A stretch of DNA of 64,000 nucleotides. Source: Nocardioides sp. JS614. Lineage in GTDB: Bacteria > Actinomycetota > Actinomycetes > Propionibacteriales > Nocardioidaceae. Location of the stretch: contig NC_008699.1 of assembly GCF_000015265.1 (NCBI RefSeq), positions 4,921,872 through 4,985,871 on the forward strand, read 5' to 3'. The stretch's first letter is position 1. The number at the start of each line of letters is the position of its first letter. The translations under genes were made by a program, and so were the position numbers. Positions 13,009 through 21,477 of this stretch are shown piece by piece. A model generated the notes under the pieces. That model searched no databases, had not been told where the DNA came from, and saw only the letters and a program-made list of their open reading frames with translations.

Positions 13009-15483
13009 TCAGTGGGCCATGTCGACGAAGCGGGAGTAGTGGCCCTGGAAGGCCACGGTGATGTCGCGGGTCGGGCCGTTGCGGTGCTTGGCCACGATCA
13101 GGTCGGCCTCGCCGGGGCGGGTCGACTCCTTCTCGTAGACGTCGTCGCGGTGCAAGAGGATGACCATGTCCGCATCTTGTTCCAAAGACCCAGACTCGCG
13201 TAAGTCACTCATCATAGGTCTCTTATCGCCGCGCTGCTCCGGGCCACGGTTGAGCTGGGAGAGCGCGATGATCGGGACCTCGAGCTCCTTGGCCAGCAGC
13301 TTGATCTGCCGGGAGAACTCCGAGACCTCCAGCTGGCGGGACTCCACCTTGCGCCCCGACGTCATCAGCTGCATGTAGTCGATGACGACCAACCGCAGGT
13401 CGTGGCGCTGCTTGAGCCGTCGCGCCTTCGCGCGGATCTCCATCATCGTCATGTTCGGCGAGTCGTCGATGAACATCGGCGCCGAGGACACCTCGCCCAT
13501 CTTGCGGGCCAGCTTGGCCCAGTCGTCGTCATTCATGTTGCCGTTGCGGATGTGGTTGAGCGGCACCTTCGCCTCGGCCGAGAGCAGCCGCATGGTGATC
13601 TCCGAGCGGGTCATCTCCAGGCTGAAGAACACGCTCGTGAGGTTGTTGTGGATCGACGCCGCACGGCACAGGTCGAGCGCGAGCGTCGAGTTGTGCGTCG
13701 GAATCATCGACTCGCCGGCGAGGTAGAGGTGCTCGGTGTTGTCCACCTCGACGCACCGGACCGGGACGCTCTCGATCGGACGCACGGCGGTGATGTAGCG
13801 GCGTGCGATCCGCGCCCTGGTCACCGGCCGCTCTTCCTTGTGGAGGAGGTGCTTGCGCTCCAGCCGGAAGACGTCGTCGACGGTCGAGAAGTTGAGGATG
13901 TGGCAGGTCGAGGTCTCCGGGGATCGGCCCTGCACCCGCCGTGTCGTGCGTCCACACTTGTAGCCGAGACTGACGACCAGCTCGTAGACGTCGTCGGCGA
14001 GGCGCTTGTTGGTCACGGCGAACTGGCACGAGCCGACGCCCCTCACGACGGTGCCATCGGTGTCCATCAGCCCGGCCAGGAGGTCGCGGCGCTGCCCCTC
14101 GGACGCGCGCAGGTAGTCAGCGGGGATGTGCTTGTCGTTCAGCACGCCGATGGTCCGCAGCACACCCTGAACGCTGCCGCGCGGATCTCCGTCGGGGAAC
14201 TTGAGGCTGTAGAGCATCGCTCCTTGGTGGTCGACCCTCAGTCCACACGCCTCGAGGTACATCGGGATCTCCGGCGTCTCGCATGTGATCCGTGCGGAGG
14301 CACTGTGACCGTCGCCGAGCCACGCGCCGAGCACGTACGGCGGAATCGGTAGGTCGACGTCGCTGCCCGACAACGGATCCGCCGTCAGCACGGCATGGTT
14401 CGCACGTTGATCCGCACCGACTCGAAGCGTGCCCGCGATCGCCTCGGTGGTGACCACGGACGCGACGATGTTCTGGTTTCGGGCGCGGTTGTACTGCTTG
14501 TCCGCCGCCCACCTCGACTTCCGTGCAGCACGGCTCTCGGTGAGCCACTGGTGCTGGGCGTCGGCGACGATCCGCGAGCCGTCGGAGAACTCGACCTCGT
14601 AGCAAGGGCGACCGGTCAGCACCTCCGTGGCCGCCACGACGGTGGTCGGCCTGCCGTGGGCGTCGTACAGCTGGTCGCCGACCTGGACGTCGCCCATCGT
14701 CGTCCAGCCGGAGGGGGTGGGCAGCGCGGTGTCCAGGGCGAGCGCCTTGCCCATGGCGGGGCGCGCCGCGACGATGATCATCTGTCCGGAGTGCAGGCCG
14801 TTGGTCAGGTCGTCGAGGTCGGCGAAGCCGGTCGGGACGCCGTACAGGCCGGCCTCGCGGTTGCCGATCGCCTCGATCTCGTCGAGGACGCCGTCCATGA
14901 TGTCGCTCAGCGGCGCGTAGTCCTCCGCGGCGCGGCGGTCGGTGATCTTGTAGACCTCCGCCTGCGCGGTGTCGACGATGTCGTCGACCTGGCCCTCGCC
15001 GGCGTAGCCGATCTGGACGATCTTGGTGCCGGCGTCGACCAGGCGGCGCAGGATCGCCTTCTCGCGGACGATCTCGGCGTAGTAGCCGGCGTTGGCGGCG
15101 ATCGGCACGTTCGCGGACAGCGTGTGGAGGTACGGCGCGCCGCCGATCCGCTGGAGCTCGCCGCGGCGCTGCAGCTCGGCCGCGACGGTGACCATGTCGA
15201 CCGGCTCGCCGCGCCCGTAGAGGTCGATGATCGCGTCGTGGATGGTCTCGTGCGAGGGCCGGTAGAAGTCGACCCCGCGCAGCACCTCCGCGACGTCGGC
15301 GATGGCGTCCTTGGAGATCAGCATCGAGCCGAGCACCGACTGCTCGGCGGCCATGTCCTGCGGGGGCGTCCGGTCGCCCGGCGACGTGGGCCGTTCGCCC
15401 GGGGCGTACGCCGCCGGACCATCGCCCCAGTCGTCGATCGGCGGCTCCGGCAGCCCTCGCGGGCCCTGCTCGGTGACGCTCAA
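13009..15483 (-). CDS. dnaB: Replicative DNA helicase DnaB containing an intein
   Basis: An 824-residue precursor: 472 residues of DnaB plus a 352-residue intein. The N-extein (1-246) has the usual N-terminal primase-interaction domain (PPQDMAAEQSVLGSMLISKD) and ends inside Walker A (ARPAMGK). The C-extein (from 599) resumes with STLALDLC and carries FFSLEMTRSE, VVIDYMQLM and the DnaB C-terminal motif ADLIVAKHRNGPT. Splicing is needed to rebuild the ATP site GKS. The start is the TTG at 15483, because AGGAGG precedes it by 6 nt and upstream frame sequence lacks DnaB character. It unwinds DNA at the replication fork. A DnaA-box-rich spacer lies upstream. Confidence 0.93.
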   Translation of the reverse strand: MSVTEQGPRGLPEPPIDDWGDGPAAYAPGERPTSPGDRTPPQDMAAEQSVLGSMLISKDAIADVAEVLRGVDFYRPSHETIHDAIIDLYGRGEPVDMVTVAAELQRRGELQRIGGAPYLHTLSANVPIAANAGYYAEIVREKAILRRLVDAGTKIVQIGYAGEGQVDDIVDTAQAEVYKITDRRAAEDYAPLSDIMDGVLDEIEAIGNREAGLYGVPTGFADLDDLTNGLHSGQMIIVAARPAMGKALALDTALPTPSGWTTMGDVQVGDQLYDAHGRPTTVVAATEVLTGRPCYEVEFSDGSRIVADAQHQWLTESRAARKSRWAADKQYNRARNQNIVASVVTTEAIAGTLRVGADQRANHAVLTADPLSGSDVDLPIPPYVLGAWLGDGHSASARITCETPEIPMYLEACGLRVDHQGAMLYSLKFPDGDPRGSVQGVLRTIGVLNDKHIPADYLRASEGQRRDLLAGLMDTDGTVVRGVGSCQFAVTNKRLADDVYELVVSLGYKCGRTTRRVQGRSPETSTCHILNFSTVDDVFRLERKHLLHKEERPVTRARIARRYITAVRPIESVPVRCVEVDNTEHLYLAGESMIPTHNSTLALDLCRAASIHNNLTSVFFSLEMTRSEITMRLLSAEAKVPLNHIRNGNMNDDDWAKLARKMGEVSSAPMFIDDSPNMTMMEIRAKARRLKQRHDLRLVVIDYMQLMTSGRKVESRQLEVSEFSRQIKLLAKELEVPIIALSQLNRGPEQRGDKRPMMSDLRESGSLEQDADMVILLHRDDVYEKESTRPGEADLIVAKHRNGPTRDITVAFQGHYSRFVDMAH
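13690..14745 (-). other. Class 3-type intein with LAGLIDADG homing endonuclease
   Basis: The intein has 352 residues, from ALALDTALPTPSGW to MIPTHN, at the Walker A lysine/serine junction. Residue 1 is Ala instead of the usual Cys/Ser. The class 3 'WCT' set is visible: Trp67 two residues after the block B His65 (ADAQHQWLT), Cys331 in block F (VRCVEVDNTEHLYLAGE) and Thr350 in block G (PTHN). Splicing should therefore start from the block F Cys. The +1 residue is Ser. Two dodecapeptide endonuclease motifs, VLGAWLGDGHS and LLAGLMDTDGT, retain their acidic residues, so the homing function may be intact. Confidence 0.88.
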
Positions 15484-15979
15484 CGTGCCCCTCCTGATCG
15501 CACCCGTCCGACCCCTGCTGACGACGCCGACGCTACGAGCAGCCACCGACAACGCCGTTGCGACCTGGCGGTGTTCGGTGCGGGAGACGACCCGACGACC
15601 TTGGGAACGTACGCGCCCCGGGCCACTCCGCGACAGTGGCCTATCCACAGGCTCGGGGGACGCTTGGGGATAACCCCCCGATGAGGCGTGGACGACACGC
15701 GGTGAGGTGTGCACAGCTTGGGGAGCGCGCTGTGGACGGAAGGCGTCGGTAGGGTCCGGACACGCCTCTGACCTGCGCAGACAGTTGCCCACAGGTGTGC
15801 ATGGGAAAATTCTCGAGACATATTTCTCGTTCACCGGGTGGCCACCGGCCGGCGACCCGGGGCGGTTTGTCGACATAGCGCCCGGAGCAGGTTATCCAGA
15901 GGTCATCCACAGGTGTTGATAACTAGTCCGGTTGGGAGAGCGATGGCCTGGTGGCCCTTACCATGACTAGGCCGGCGCC
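15484..15979. promoter_or_regulatory. dnaB upstream region with a cluster of DnaA-box-like sequences
   Basis: No gene is seen in about 500 bp between dnaB and the MATE gene. Near-matches to TTATCCACA with a single mismatch are CTATCCACA (15641), TTATCCCCA (15665-15673, minus), TTATCCAGA (15892), TCATCCACA (15903) and TTATCAACA (15914-15922, minus). Weaker ones are at 15731, 15785 and 15867. The dense group at 15867-15922 also contains the only AT-rich run of the region (GGGAAAATTCTCGAGACATA, from 15802). This could be a DnaA-controlled promoter or a DnaA-titration site. The true oriC is expected beyond the right window edge. Confidence 0.55.
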
Positions 15980-17359
15980 ATGACCGGTTCCCTTTGCTCG
16001 CGGCGGCGCGTCCGAGACCGCGGCCGGGACCGCGGCCCGGCCCGGGAGCGGGACCGGGAGATCCTGCGGCTCGCGGTCCCGGCGTTCCTCGCGCTCGTCT
16101 CCGAGCCGCTGTTCCTGCTCGCCGACGCGGCCATCGTGGGCCACCTCGGCACCGCGCCGCTGGCCGGTCTCGGCATCGCGGCCGCCGTGCTGCAGACCGC
16201 GATCGGCCTGTGCGTCTTCCTCGCCTACGGCACCACGGCCGGGGTGGCGCGGCGTCTGGGCGCCGGGGACCTGCGGGGCGCGCTCACCCAGGGCGTCGAC
16301 GGCCTGTGGCTGGCCGTCGGGATCGGCGCGGTCGTCACCGTCCTCGGGGTGCTGCTCGCCGACCCGCTCGTCCACCTGTTCGGCGCCTCGGAGTCGGTCA
16401 CCGAGCCCGCGGCGACGTACCTGCGGATCGCGTTCCTCGGCACCACCCCCCTGCTGCTGATGCTCGCCGCCACCGGCGTGCTCCGGGGCCTGCAGGACAC
16501 CCGCACCCCGCTCGTGGTCGCGGTCGGCGGCAACGTCCTCAATGTGGTGCTCAACCTGCTGCTCGTCTACCCCGCCGGGATGGGCATCGCCGGCTCGGCG
16601 CTCGGCTCGGTGATCGCCCAGGTGGCGAGCGCGGCCGCCTTCCTCGTCGTGGTCGCCCGGGCCGCCCGCGCCCAGGGCGCCTCGCTGCGTCCCGACCTGC
16701 CCGGGATCCGCGCGGCGGGGCGTGCCGGCGTCCCGCTCGTCGTGCGCACCCTCACGCTGCGCGCTGCGCTGCTGCTCACGACGTACGTCGTGACCCTGGC
16801 CGCGACCGGCGCCCGGGAGCAGGAGGTGGACCTGGCCACCCACCAGCTGGCGATGACCCTCTGGACGTTCCTGGCGTTCGTGCTCGACGCCATCGCCATC
16901 GCCGCGCAGGCGCTCACCGGCCGGGCCCTCGGCGCGGGGGACGTGGCCGCGGTGCGCGAGACCACCGCCCGGATGGTCCGCTGGGGCGCGCTCAGCGGGG
17001 TGGCCACCGGGCTGCTGCTCGCGGCCGCGAGCCCGGTACTCGGCGCCCTGTTCACCGGCGACGGTGAGGTGCGCGACCTGCTGGTGCCCGTCCTCCTGGT
17101 CGCCGCGCTCGGTCAGCCGGTCGCCGGCGTGGTGTTCGTCCTCGACGGGGTGCTCATCGGCGCCGGGGACGGCGTCTACCTGGCCCGCGCCGGGCTCGTC
17201 ACCCTGGTCGTCTACGCGCCGGTCGCCCTGCTGCTCGCGGCCGCCTCGGCCGGGCTGGTCGCCGTCTGGGTCTGCTTCGCCGCGGTGTTCATGGGCGCCC
17301 GGCTGGTGGTGCTCGGGCACCGCGCCCGCGGCGACGCCTGGCTGGTCACCGGGCGCTGA
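15980..17359 (+). CDS. MATE/DinF-family multidrug exporter
   Basis: A 459-residue integral membrane protein with twelve hydrophobic helices and the MATE layout. After a basic N-terminus come ILRLAVPAFLALVSEPLFLL and ADAAIVGHLGTAPLAGLGIA, then the second half repeats the pattern from about residue 240. These proteins extrude cationic drugs or metabolites using H+ or Na+. The substrate cannot be told. The start is ATG 15980, and the long Arg-rich N-terminus (RRRVRDRGRDRGPARERDRE) is typical of high-GC relatives. Transcribed away from dnaB, it shares the DnaA-box-rich spacer. An equivalent gene next to dnaB occurs in other actinobacteria. Confidence 0.9.
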   Translation: MTGSLCSRRRVRDRGRDRGPARERDREILRLAVPAFLALVSEPLFLLADAAIVGHLGTAPLAGLGIAAAVLQTAIGLCVFLAYGTTAGVARRLGAGDLRGALTQGVDGLWLAVGIGAVVTVLGVLLADPLVHLFGASESVTEPAATYLRIAFLGTTPLLLMLAATGVLRGLQDTRTPLVVAVGGNVLNVVLNLLLVYPAGMGIAGSALGSVIAQVASAAAFLVVVARAARAQGASLRPDLPGIRAAGRAGVPLVVRTLTLRAALLLTTYVVTLAATGAREQEVDLATHQLAMTLWTFLAFVLDAIAIAAQALTGRALGAGDVAAVRETTARMVRWGALSGVATGLLLAAASPVLGALFTGDGEVRDLLVPVLLVAALGQPVAGVVFVLDGVLIGAGDGVYLARAGLVTLVVYAPVALLLAAASAGLVAVWVCFAAVFMGARLVVLGHRARGDAWLVTGR

Positions 17360-17388
17360 CCGGACCACCCGCCGACCGGCCCCGACCG

Positions 17389-17401
17389 TAGGGTGTGCGG
17401 C
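17389..17401 (+). promoter_or_regulatory. -10 box of a leaderless promoter (TAGGGT)
   Basis: TAGGGT at 17389-17394 lies 7 nt before the GTG at 17402 and overlaps the alternative GTG at 17393. Confidence 0.6.
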
Positions 17402-17941
17402 GTGAAGCCGCTCCAGTCGATCGCCATGGGCCTGGTGATCATCGCGATCGCGGCGCGGATCGGCGGCGGGTACGACGTCCTGCCCGATCCGGTCGGCTGG
17501 CTGCTGGTGCTCCAGGGCCTGGGCCAGCTGCCCGCGAGCCTCCCGCACCGCCCGGCGCTGAGCACCCTCGGCTTCCTCGCCCTGCTGATGAGCATCGTGC
17601 TCTGGTTCCCCGACCTCGCCGACGGCCTCGAGCGCACCGACGAGTCGCTGCTCTGGGCGGCGAACCTGCCGCAGCTCGGCTTCGTCGCCGTGCTCTGCCG
17701 GGCGCTCGCCCAGGCCGCGGTCACCGAGCCCGGGCGGGCGCGCTGGCTGCGCACCGCCGCCGCGCTGACGATCGCAGCCGCGCTCGCGCCCACCGTGGTC
17801 CTCGGCGCCCAGCAGGCCGGGCTGCTGGCCGCGATGGCCGCCGGCGCGTCCGTGGTCCTGCTGCTGGTGATCGTGCTGCTGTTCCGCTACTCCTTCCGAC
17901 CGTGGGCGCTGCCCGAGGTGGACCAGACCGCTCCGACGTGA
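17402..17941 (+). CDS. Conserved-type integral membrane protein
   Basis: A 179-residue protein with five hydrophobic stretches, starting MKPLQSIAMGLVIIAIAARI, followed by a conserved-looking loop YDVLPDPVGWLLVLQGLGQL. The DPVGW segment next to the second helix is characteristic of a small uncharacterised actinobacterial membrane family. No catalytic residues are apparent. The start GTG 17402 was chosen over 17393 because TAGGGT lies 7 nt upstream and overlaps the earlier GTG. It ends with a short soluble tail (PWALPEVDQTAPT). Function unknown. Confidence 0.78.
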   Translation: MKPLQSIAMGLVIIAIAARIGGGYDVLPDPVGWLLVLQGLGQLPASLPHRPALSTLGFLALLMSIVLWFPDLADGLERTDESLLWAANLPQLGFVAVLCRALAQAAVTEPGRARWLRTAAALTIAAALAPTVVLGAQQAGLLAAMAAGASVVLLLVIVLLFRYSFRPWALPEVDQTAPT

Positions 17942-18017
17942 GGCGTGTCTCCTCGTAGCCCGCGGGTGCCGCGGGCGTTGGGTGGGACGGGAGCACCGAG
18001 CACGTACGGAGGGATCC

Positions 18018-19220
18018 ATGCGCCACCTCTCGACGCGACGCGTCGCCGCCGCCTTCGCGGCCGTCCTCGCCGCGGCCACGCTGCCGCTCGTCGCGCCACC
18101 CGCGCAGGCGGACGCCGCCGACCCGTGCACCAGCGAGGTCCAGCCCACCGACCCCGTCTTCGGCCTGCCGACCGGCGCTGCGTGCGACGACACCGTCCCG
18201 CCCGCAACCACGCTCGGCGCAGCCACGCCGGCCGTGACCCGCGGCTGGGTCGCGTCGACCGCGGTGACGATCGCCTTCACCGGCGCGCACACCGATGCGG
18301 GCCCGGGTGGCGACACGGACCCGATCGACTACCAGTGCCAGTTCTTCAACAGCGCGATCGCACCGACGCGGTGGGACGCGTGCACCTCGCCGGTGAGCTA
18401 CGACAAGCTCGAGGAGCGCTCGGCCACGCCGTACACCTTCCGGGTGCGCGCGGTCGACCGACCCGACAACGCCCACGACATCACCACCGACCCGTTCTTC
18501 GCTGCGCCGGCCGACCTGCCCGACGTCGACCAGACGCCGGCCGAGCTGGTCTTCCGCGCCGATGCGACCGCGCCCAGCACGTTCGGGTTCCTGCGCACGA
18601 ACTACTACGACCAGGACCGCCAGGACGCACCGATGGTGACCACGCCCAAGGTGCAGATCCGGCTGCAGAGCAACGAGGGTGGGCCCGACGAGGTGCCGAC
18701 GTACCGGTGCCGCCTCGACGACCGGACGGTCGCCTGCACCGACGGGCTCACCACGCTGCGCCGGCTCGCTGCGGGGATGCACCGCTTCACGGCCGCGTCG
18801 GTGGACCCGGCCGGCAACGTCGACCCGACGCCGTTCGCCCAGCAGTTCTTCGTGCCGCGCAACCTCACCACCGACGACGCCACCCCGTCCTCGAGCGGTG
18901 ACTGGCGCCGGGTGCGCAGCGCGGGCGCGTTCGCGGGCGACTACCTCCAGGCCACGGCGTACGGCGCGACGCTCAGCCTGCCGGTCCGCAACATCCGGGC
19001 GATCCGGCTGCTGGCGCCCGCCGGCCCCAAGCTCGGCAAGGTCGACATCCGGGTCGGCCAGGGGGCGTGGACGCGGGTCGACCTCGCCTCGCAGGACGCC
19101 CAGCGGCTGAAGATCTACCAGGTCCGCGACGAGCTCTCCGGCCTGCTGGCCGGGCCGCTGCAGATCCGGGTCGCCTCGCGCGACCGGCTGGTGCGCGTCG
19201 ACGCCGTGATGGCCCGCTGA
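18018..19220 (+). CDS. Secreted protein of unknown function with Ig-like/Big-type repeats
   Basis: A 400-residue exported protein. The signal peptide is residues 1 to about 35 (basic MRHLSTRRVAA, hydrophobic AAFAAVLAAATLPLVA, cleavage near AQADA). The mature part consists of beta-rich repeats resembling 'VPPATTL..' domains seen in actinobacterial surface proteins (DTVPPATTLGAATPAVTRGW, ATAPSTFGFL, FTAASVDPAGNVDPTP), each with a cysteine pair (YQCQFFN..DACTSPV; YRCRLDDRTVACTDG). A C-terminal beta domain (residues about 305-400) is probably carbohydrate- or matrix-binding. No enzyme motif is seen. GGAGGGATCC precedes the ATG. A strong bidirectional terminator follows. Confidence 0.8.
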   Translation: MRHLSTRRVAAAFAAVLAAATLPLVAPPAQADAADPCTSEVQPTDPVFGLPTGAACDDTVPPATTLGAATPAVTRGWVASTAVTIAFTGAHTDAGPGGDTDPIDYQCQFFNSAIAPTRWDACTSPVSYDKLEERSATPYTFRVRAVDRPDNAHDITTDPFFAAPADLPDVDQTPAELVFRADATAPSTFGFLRTNYYDQDRQDAPMVTTPKVQIRLQSNEGGPDEVPTYRCRLDDRTVACTDGLTTLRRLAAGMHRFTAASVDPAGNVDPTPFAQQFFVPRNLTTDDATPSSSGDWRRVRSAGAFAGDYLQATAYGATLSLPVRNIRAIRLLAPAGPKLGKVDIRVGQGAWTRVDLASQDAQRLKIYQVRDELSGLLAGPLQIRVASRDRLVRVDAVMAR

Positions 19221-19248
19221 CCCTCGCCGGCGATCGGACACCCGGACA

Positions 19249-19289
19249 CGACAGGGCCCGCACCCCCGGGGGAGGTGCGGGCCCTGTCG
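19249..19289. terminator. Bidirectional terminator between the secreted-protein gene and rplI
   Basis: A perfect 16-bp stem (19249-19264 with 19274-19289; key part ACAGGGCCCGCACC) closes a 9-nt loop. Genes on both sides converge on it. Confidence 0.85.
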
Positions 19290-19356
19290 GTGGAACTTGC
19301 CGCTGCGCTGGTTCAGCCTTGGTTCAGCGCTGCTGTGGCGACCGATCGGCGACCGG

Positions 19357-19803
19357 TCAGGCCGGGATCACGTTGAGGGCCACCACGGCGGACACCTCGT
19401 CGTGCAGCTTGACCGACACCTCGTGGGCGCCGAGCGACTTGATCGGGTTGGTGACCACGATCGTGCGCTTGTCGACCTGCTCGCCCGAGGCGTCGGCGAG
19501 GGCGCCGGCGATCTCGGTGACCGTGACGGCGCCGAACAGGCGACCGCCGGCACCGGCGCGCACCTTGACGGCGACCGGCTGGGCCTCGAGCTTGGTCTTG
19601 ATCTGCTCCGCGTGGTCGTGGTCACGCACCGCGCGCGAGGCGCGGGCGGCCTTGATCGAGTCGACCGTCTTCTCGCCGCCGCGGGTCCAGCGCATGGCCA
19701 GGCCACGGGGCACGAGGTAGTTGCGGCCGTAGCCGTCCTTCACCTCGACGACGTCGCCGGGGGCACCGAGGCCGGTGACCTCCTGGGTCAGGATGAGCTT
19801 CAT
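19357..19803 (-). CDS. rplI: 50S ribosomal protein L9
   Basis: 148 residues, the normal length for bL9. It starts [20 protein letters not shown] with the bL9 signature [16 protein letters not shown] (about residues 24-40), followed by a long connecting helix and the C-terminal RNA-binding domain ending VVALNVIPA. It binds 23S rRNA domain V near the L1 stalk base. It is the last gene of the rpsF-ssb-rpsR-rplI cluster, 14 bp behind rpsR, and its transcription ends at the hairpin at 19249-19289. Confidence 0.97.
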
Positions 19804-19817
19804 GTTCTCGGCTCCTC

Positions 19818-20054
19818 TCAGCGACCGGTGGAGGTGTAGGGCAGCAGGGCGACCTCGCGGGCGTTCTTGACCGCGATGGCCACGTCGCGCTGGTGCTGGA
19901 CGCAGTTGCCGGTCACCCGACGGGCGCGGATCTTGCCGCGGTCGGAGATGAACTTGCGGAGCAGGGCGGTGTCCTTGTAGTCGACACCGGTCGCCTTCTC
20001 CTTGCAGAACTGGCAAACCTTCTTCTTGGGCTTGCGAATCACTGCCTTGGCCAT
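19818..20054 (-). CDS. rpsR: 30S ribosomal protein S18
   Basis: 78 residues. The bS18 core is evident ([40 protein letters not shown]). This copy keeps cysteines near the N-terminus (KVCQFCKEK) and the downstream NCVQHQ, the 'C+' zinc-binding type. Actinobacteria often also carry a cysteine-free paralogue used under zinc limitation, so a second copy elsewhere is likely. It pairs with bS6 on the small subunit, and rpsF lies in the same cluster. A GGAAAG-type site precedes the ATG at 20054. Confidence 0.97.
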
Positions 20055-20134
20055 TGTGGTGCTTCCTTTCTAGAAGCCCGGCCCAGAGTGGGTACTGCGC
20101 CGGAATGGTTGAGGGTGTTCGGTTGGGTTGGTGA

Positions 20135-20701
20135 TCAGAACGGCGGCTCGTCCGAGCCGACCCCGGGAGCGCCCCACGGGTCGTTGGCCGGGGCGGACTG
20201 GCCGCCCCCGCCGGCGTACCCGCCGCCCTGGGACTGCCCGCCCTGCTGAGGCGCAGGCGTGGCCCACGGGTCGTCCCCGCTCGGGGCCTGACCGCCGCCA
20301 CCGCCACCGCCGGAGTAGCCGCCCCCACCGCCCTGACGGGTGGTGCGGGTGACCTTGGCGGTGGCGTACTTCAGCGACGGGCCGACCTCCTCGACCTCGA
20401 TCTCGAAGACGGTGCGCTTCTCGCCCTCGCGGGTCTCGTAGGTGCGGGACTTCAGGCGGCCCTGCACGACGACACGCATGCCGCGCTGCAGGGACTCGGC
20501 GACGTTCTCCGCGGCCTGGCGCCAGACCGAGCAGGAGAGGAACAGCGCGTCGCCGTCCTTCCACTCGTTGGTCTGGCGGTCGAAGGTGCGCGGCGTCGAC
20601 GCGATCCGGAAGTTGGCCACGGCCGCCCCCGAGGGGGTGAAGCGCAGCTCCGGGTCGTCGACGAGGTTGCCGACCACCGTGATGACGGTCTCGCCTGCCA
20701 T
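20135..20701 (-). CDS. ssb: Single-stranded DNA-binding protein
   Basis: 188 residues. The OB-fold occupies residues 1 to about 112 ([60 protein letters not shown]). A Gly-rich flexible linker follows (runs of GGGGG around 127-170), and the acidic-aromatic tip SDEPPF recruits partner proteins of replication and repair. It lies between rpsF and rpsR, as in nearly all actinobacteria, and is co-transcribed with them. Length and tail indicate the main, essential SSB. Confidence 0.96.
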
Positions 20702-20825
20702 GCGGTTCTCCCTAGCGTTCGGTTCTGATCAGAGTCGGTCCGCGGTCGGCCGACCACGTGGGCCCATCGTGGCGGCAGCCGCCGACAGGGGGAAGTGGTC
20801 GTCCACAGGACGCCGTCTCGAGCCC

Positions 20826-21116
20826 TCAGTGGGCGTCGGGACGCATGACCTTCGTGCGGATGATCGACTCGTTGAGGGTGAGCTGCCGGTCGAACTCCTT
20901 GACCGTGGCGGGCTCGGCGTTCAGCTTGATGACGGCGTAGATGCCCTCGGCGTTCTTCTTGACCTCGTAGGCCAGGCGACGCCGGCCCCACACGTCGACG
21001 GACTCGACGGTGCCGCCATCCTTCCGGATGACGTTCAGGTACTTGTCGAGCGACGGCTCGACGGTTCGCTCTTCGAGGCTGGGGTCGAGGATGACCATCA
21101 CTTCATAGGCACGCAC
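20826..21116 (-). CDS. rpsF: 30S ribosomal protein S6
   Basis: 96 residues starting at GTG 21116 (VRAYEVMVILDPSLEERTVE). I prefer this to the ATG 27 bases upstream because AGGAGG lies between them at correct distance to the GTG, and the length then equals that of typical bS6. The family motif WGRRRLAYEVKKNAEGIYAV is present near residues 43-62. It is the first gene of the ribosomal/ssb cluster; the upstream region 21117-21477 should contain its promoter. Confidence 0.95.
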   Translation of the reverse strand: MRAYEVMVILDPSLEERTVEPSLDKYLNVIRKDGGTVESVDVWGRRRLAYEVKKNAEGIYAVIKLNAEPATVKEFDRQLTLNESIIRTKVMRPDAH

Positions 21117-21317
21117 AGCGGTCTCCACCTCCTCTGGACTCATGCGGCCACGGACTCTCCGTGGCAGGAGGGCTTTGCGTTGGTGTTGCTCTGTTGCTCG
21201 TCTCGGCGCCGCTCCCGTCGGTGGGTGCGCACAGAGAACGCCCCAGGCTAGCAGCGGTCGGCCCGCTCGCCCCAACCGGCGACGGCTCGCCTGGGCAGGC
21301 CGGCTCCCCGGGGGTGA

Positions 21318-21403
21318 CGGTTTCCCCGGTTCACCGGGGAAACCGGAACTGTTGGGCCGAAACTTCGGGCCAGAAGTGGCAACTTCCCCGGGTACCCGGG
21401 GAA
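21318..21403. repeat. Paired extragenic palindromes (element A)
   Basis: Palindrome 1 spans 21318-21345: a 12-bp arm (CGGTTTCCCCGG), a TTCA loop and the complementary arm. Palindrome 2 is a perfect 20-mer at 21384-21403 (TTCCCCGGGTACCCGGGGAA). The 38-nt spacer between them contains an imperfect hairpin (GGGCCGAAACTTCGGGCC). The same architecture is found at 31921-32006. It lies in the 361-bp gene-free stretch between rpsF and the kinase gene, which otherwise shows nothing but promoters. Confidence 0.75.
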
Positions 21404-21477
21404 ACCGACGGCCAGCGGGAGGCAGCCCCTGGGGACGGTAGGTCTGAGAATGCGCCGGGGCGGGTAGGAGCACGCCG

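Noticed and set aside
15923..18316. A 797-residue minus-strand frame opposite the MATE exporter
   Set aside because: Low-complexity Gly/Arg/Gln/Asp shadow of a membrane-protein gene; no start signal or domain.
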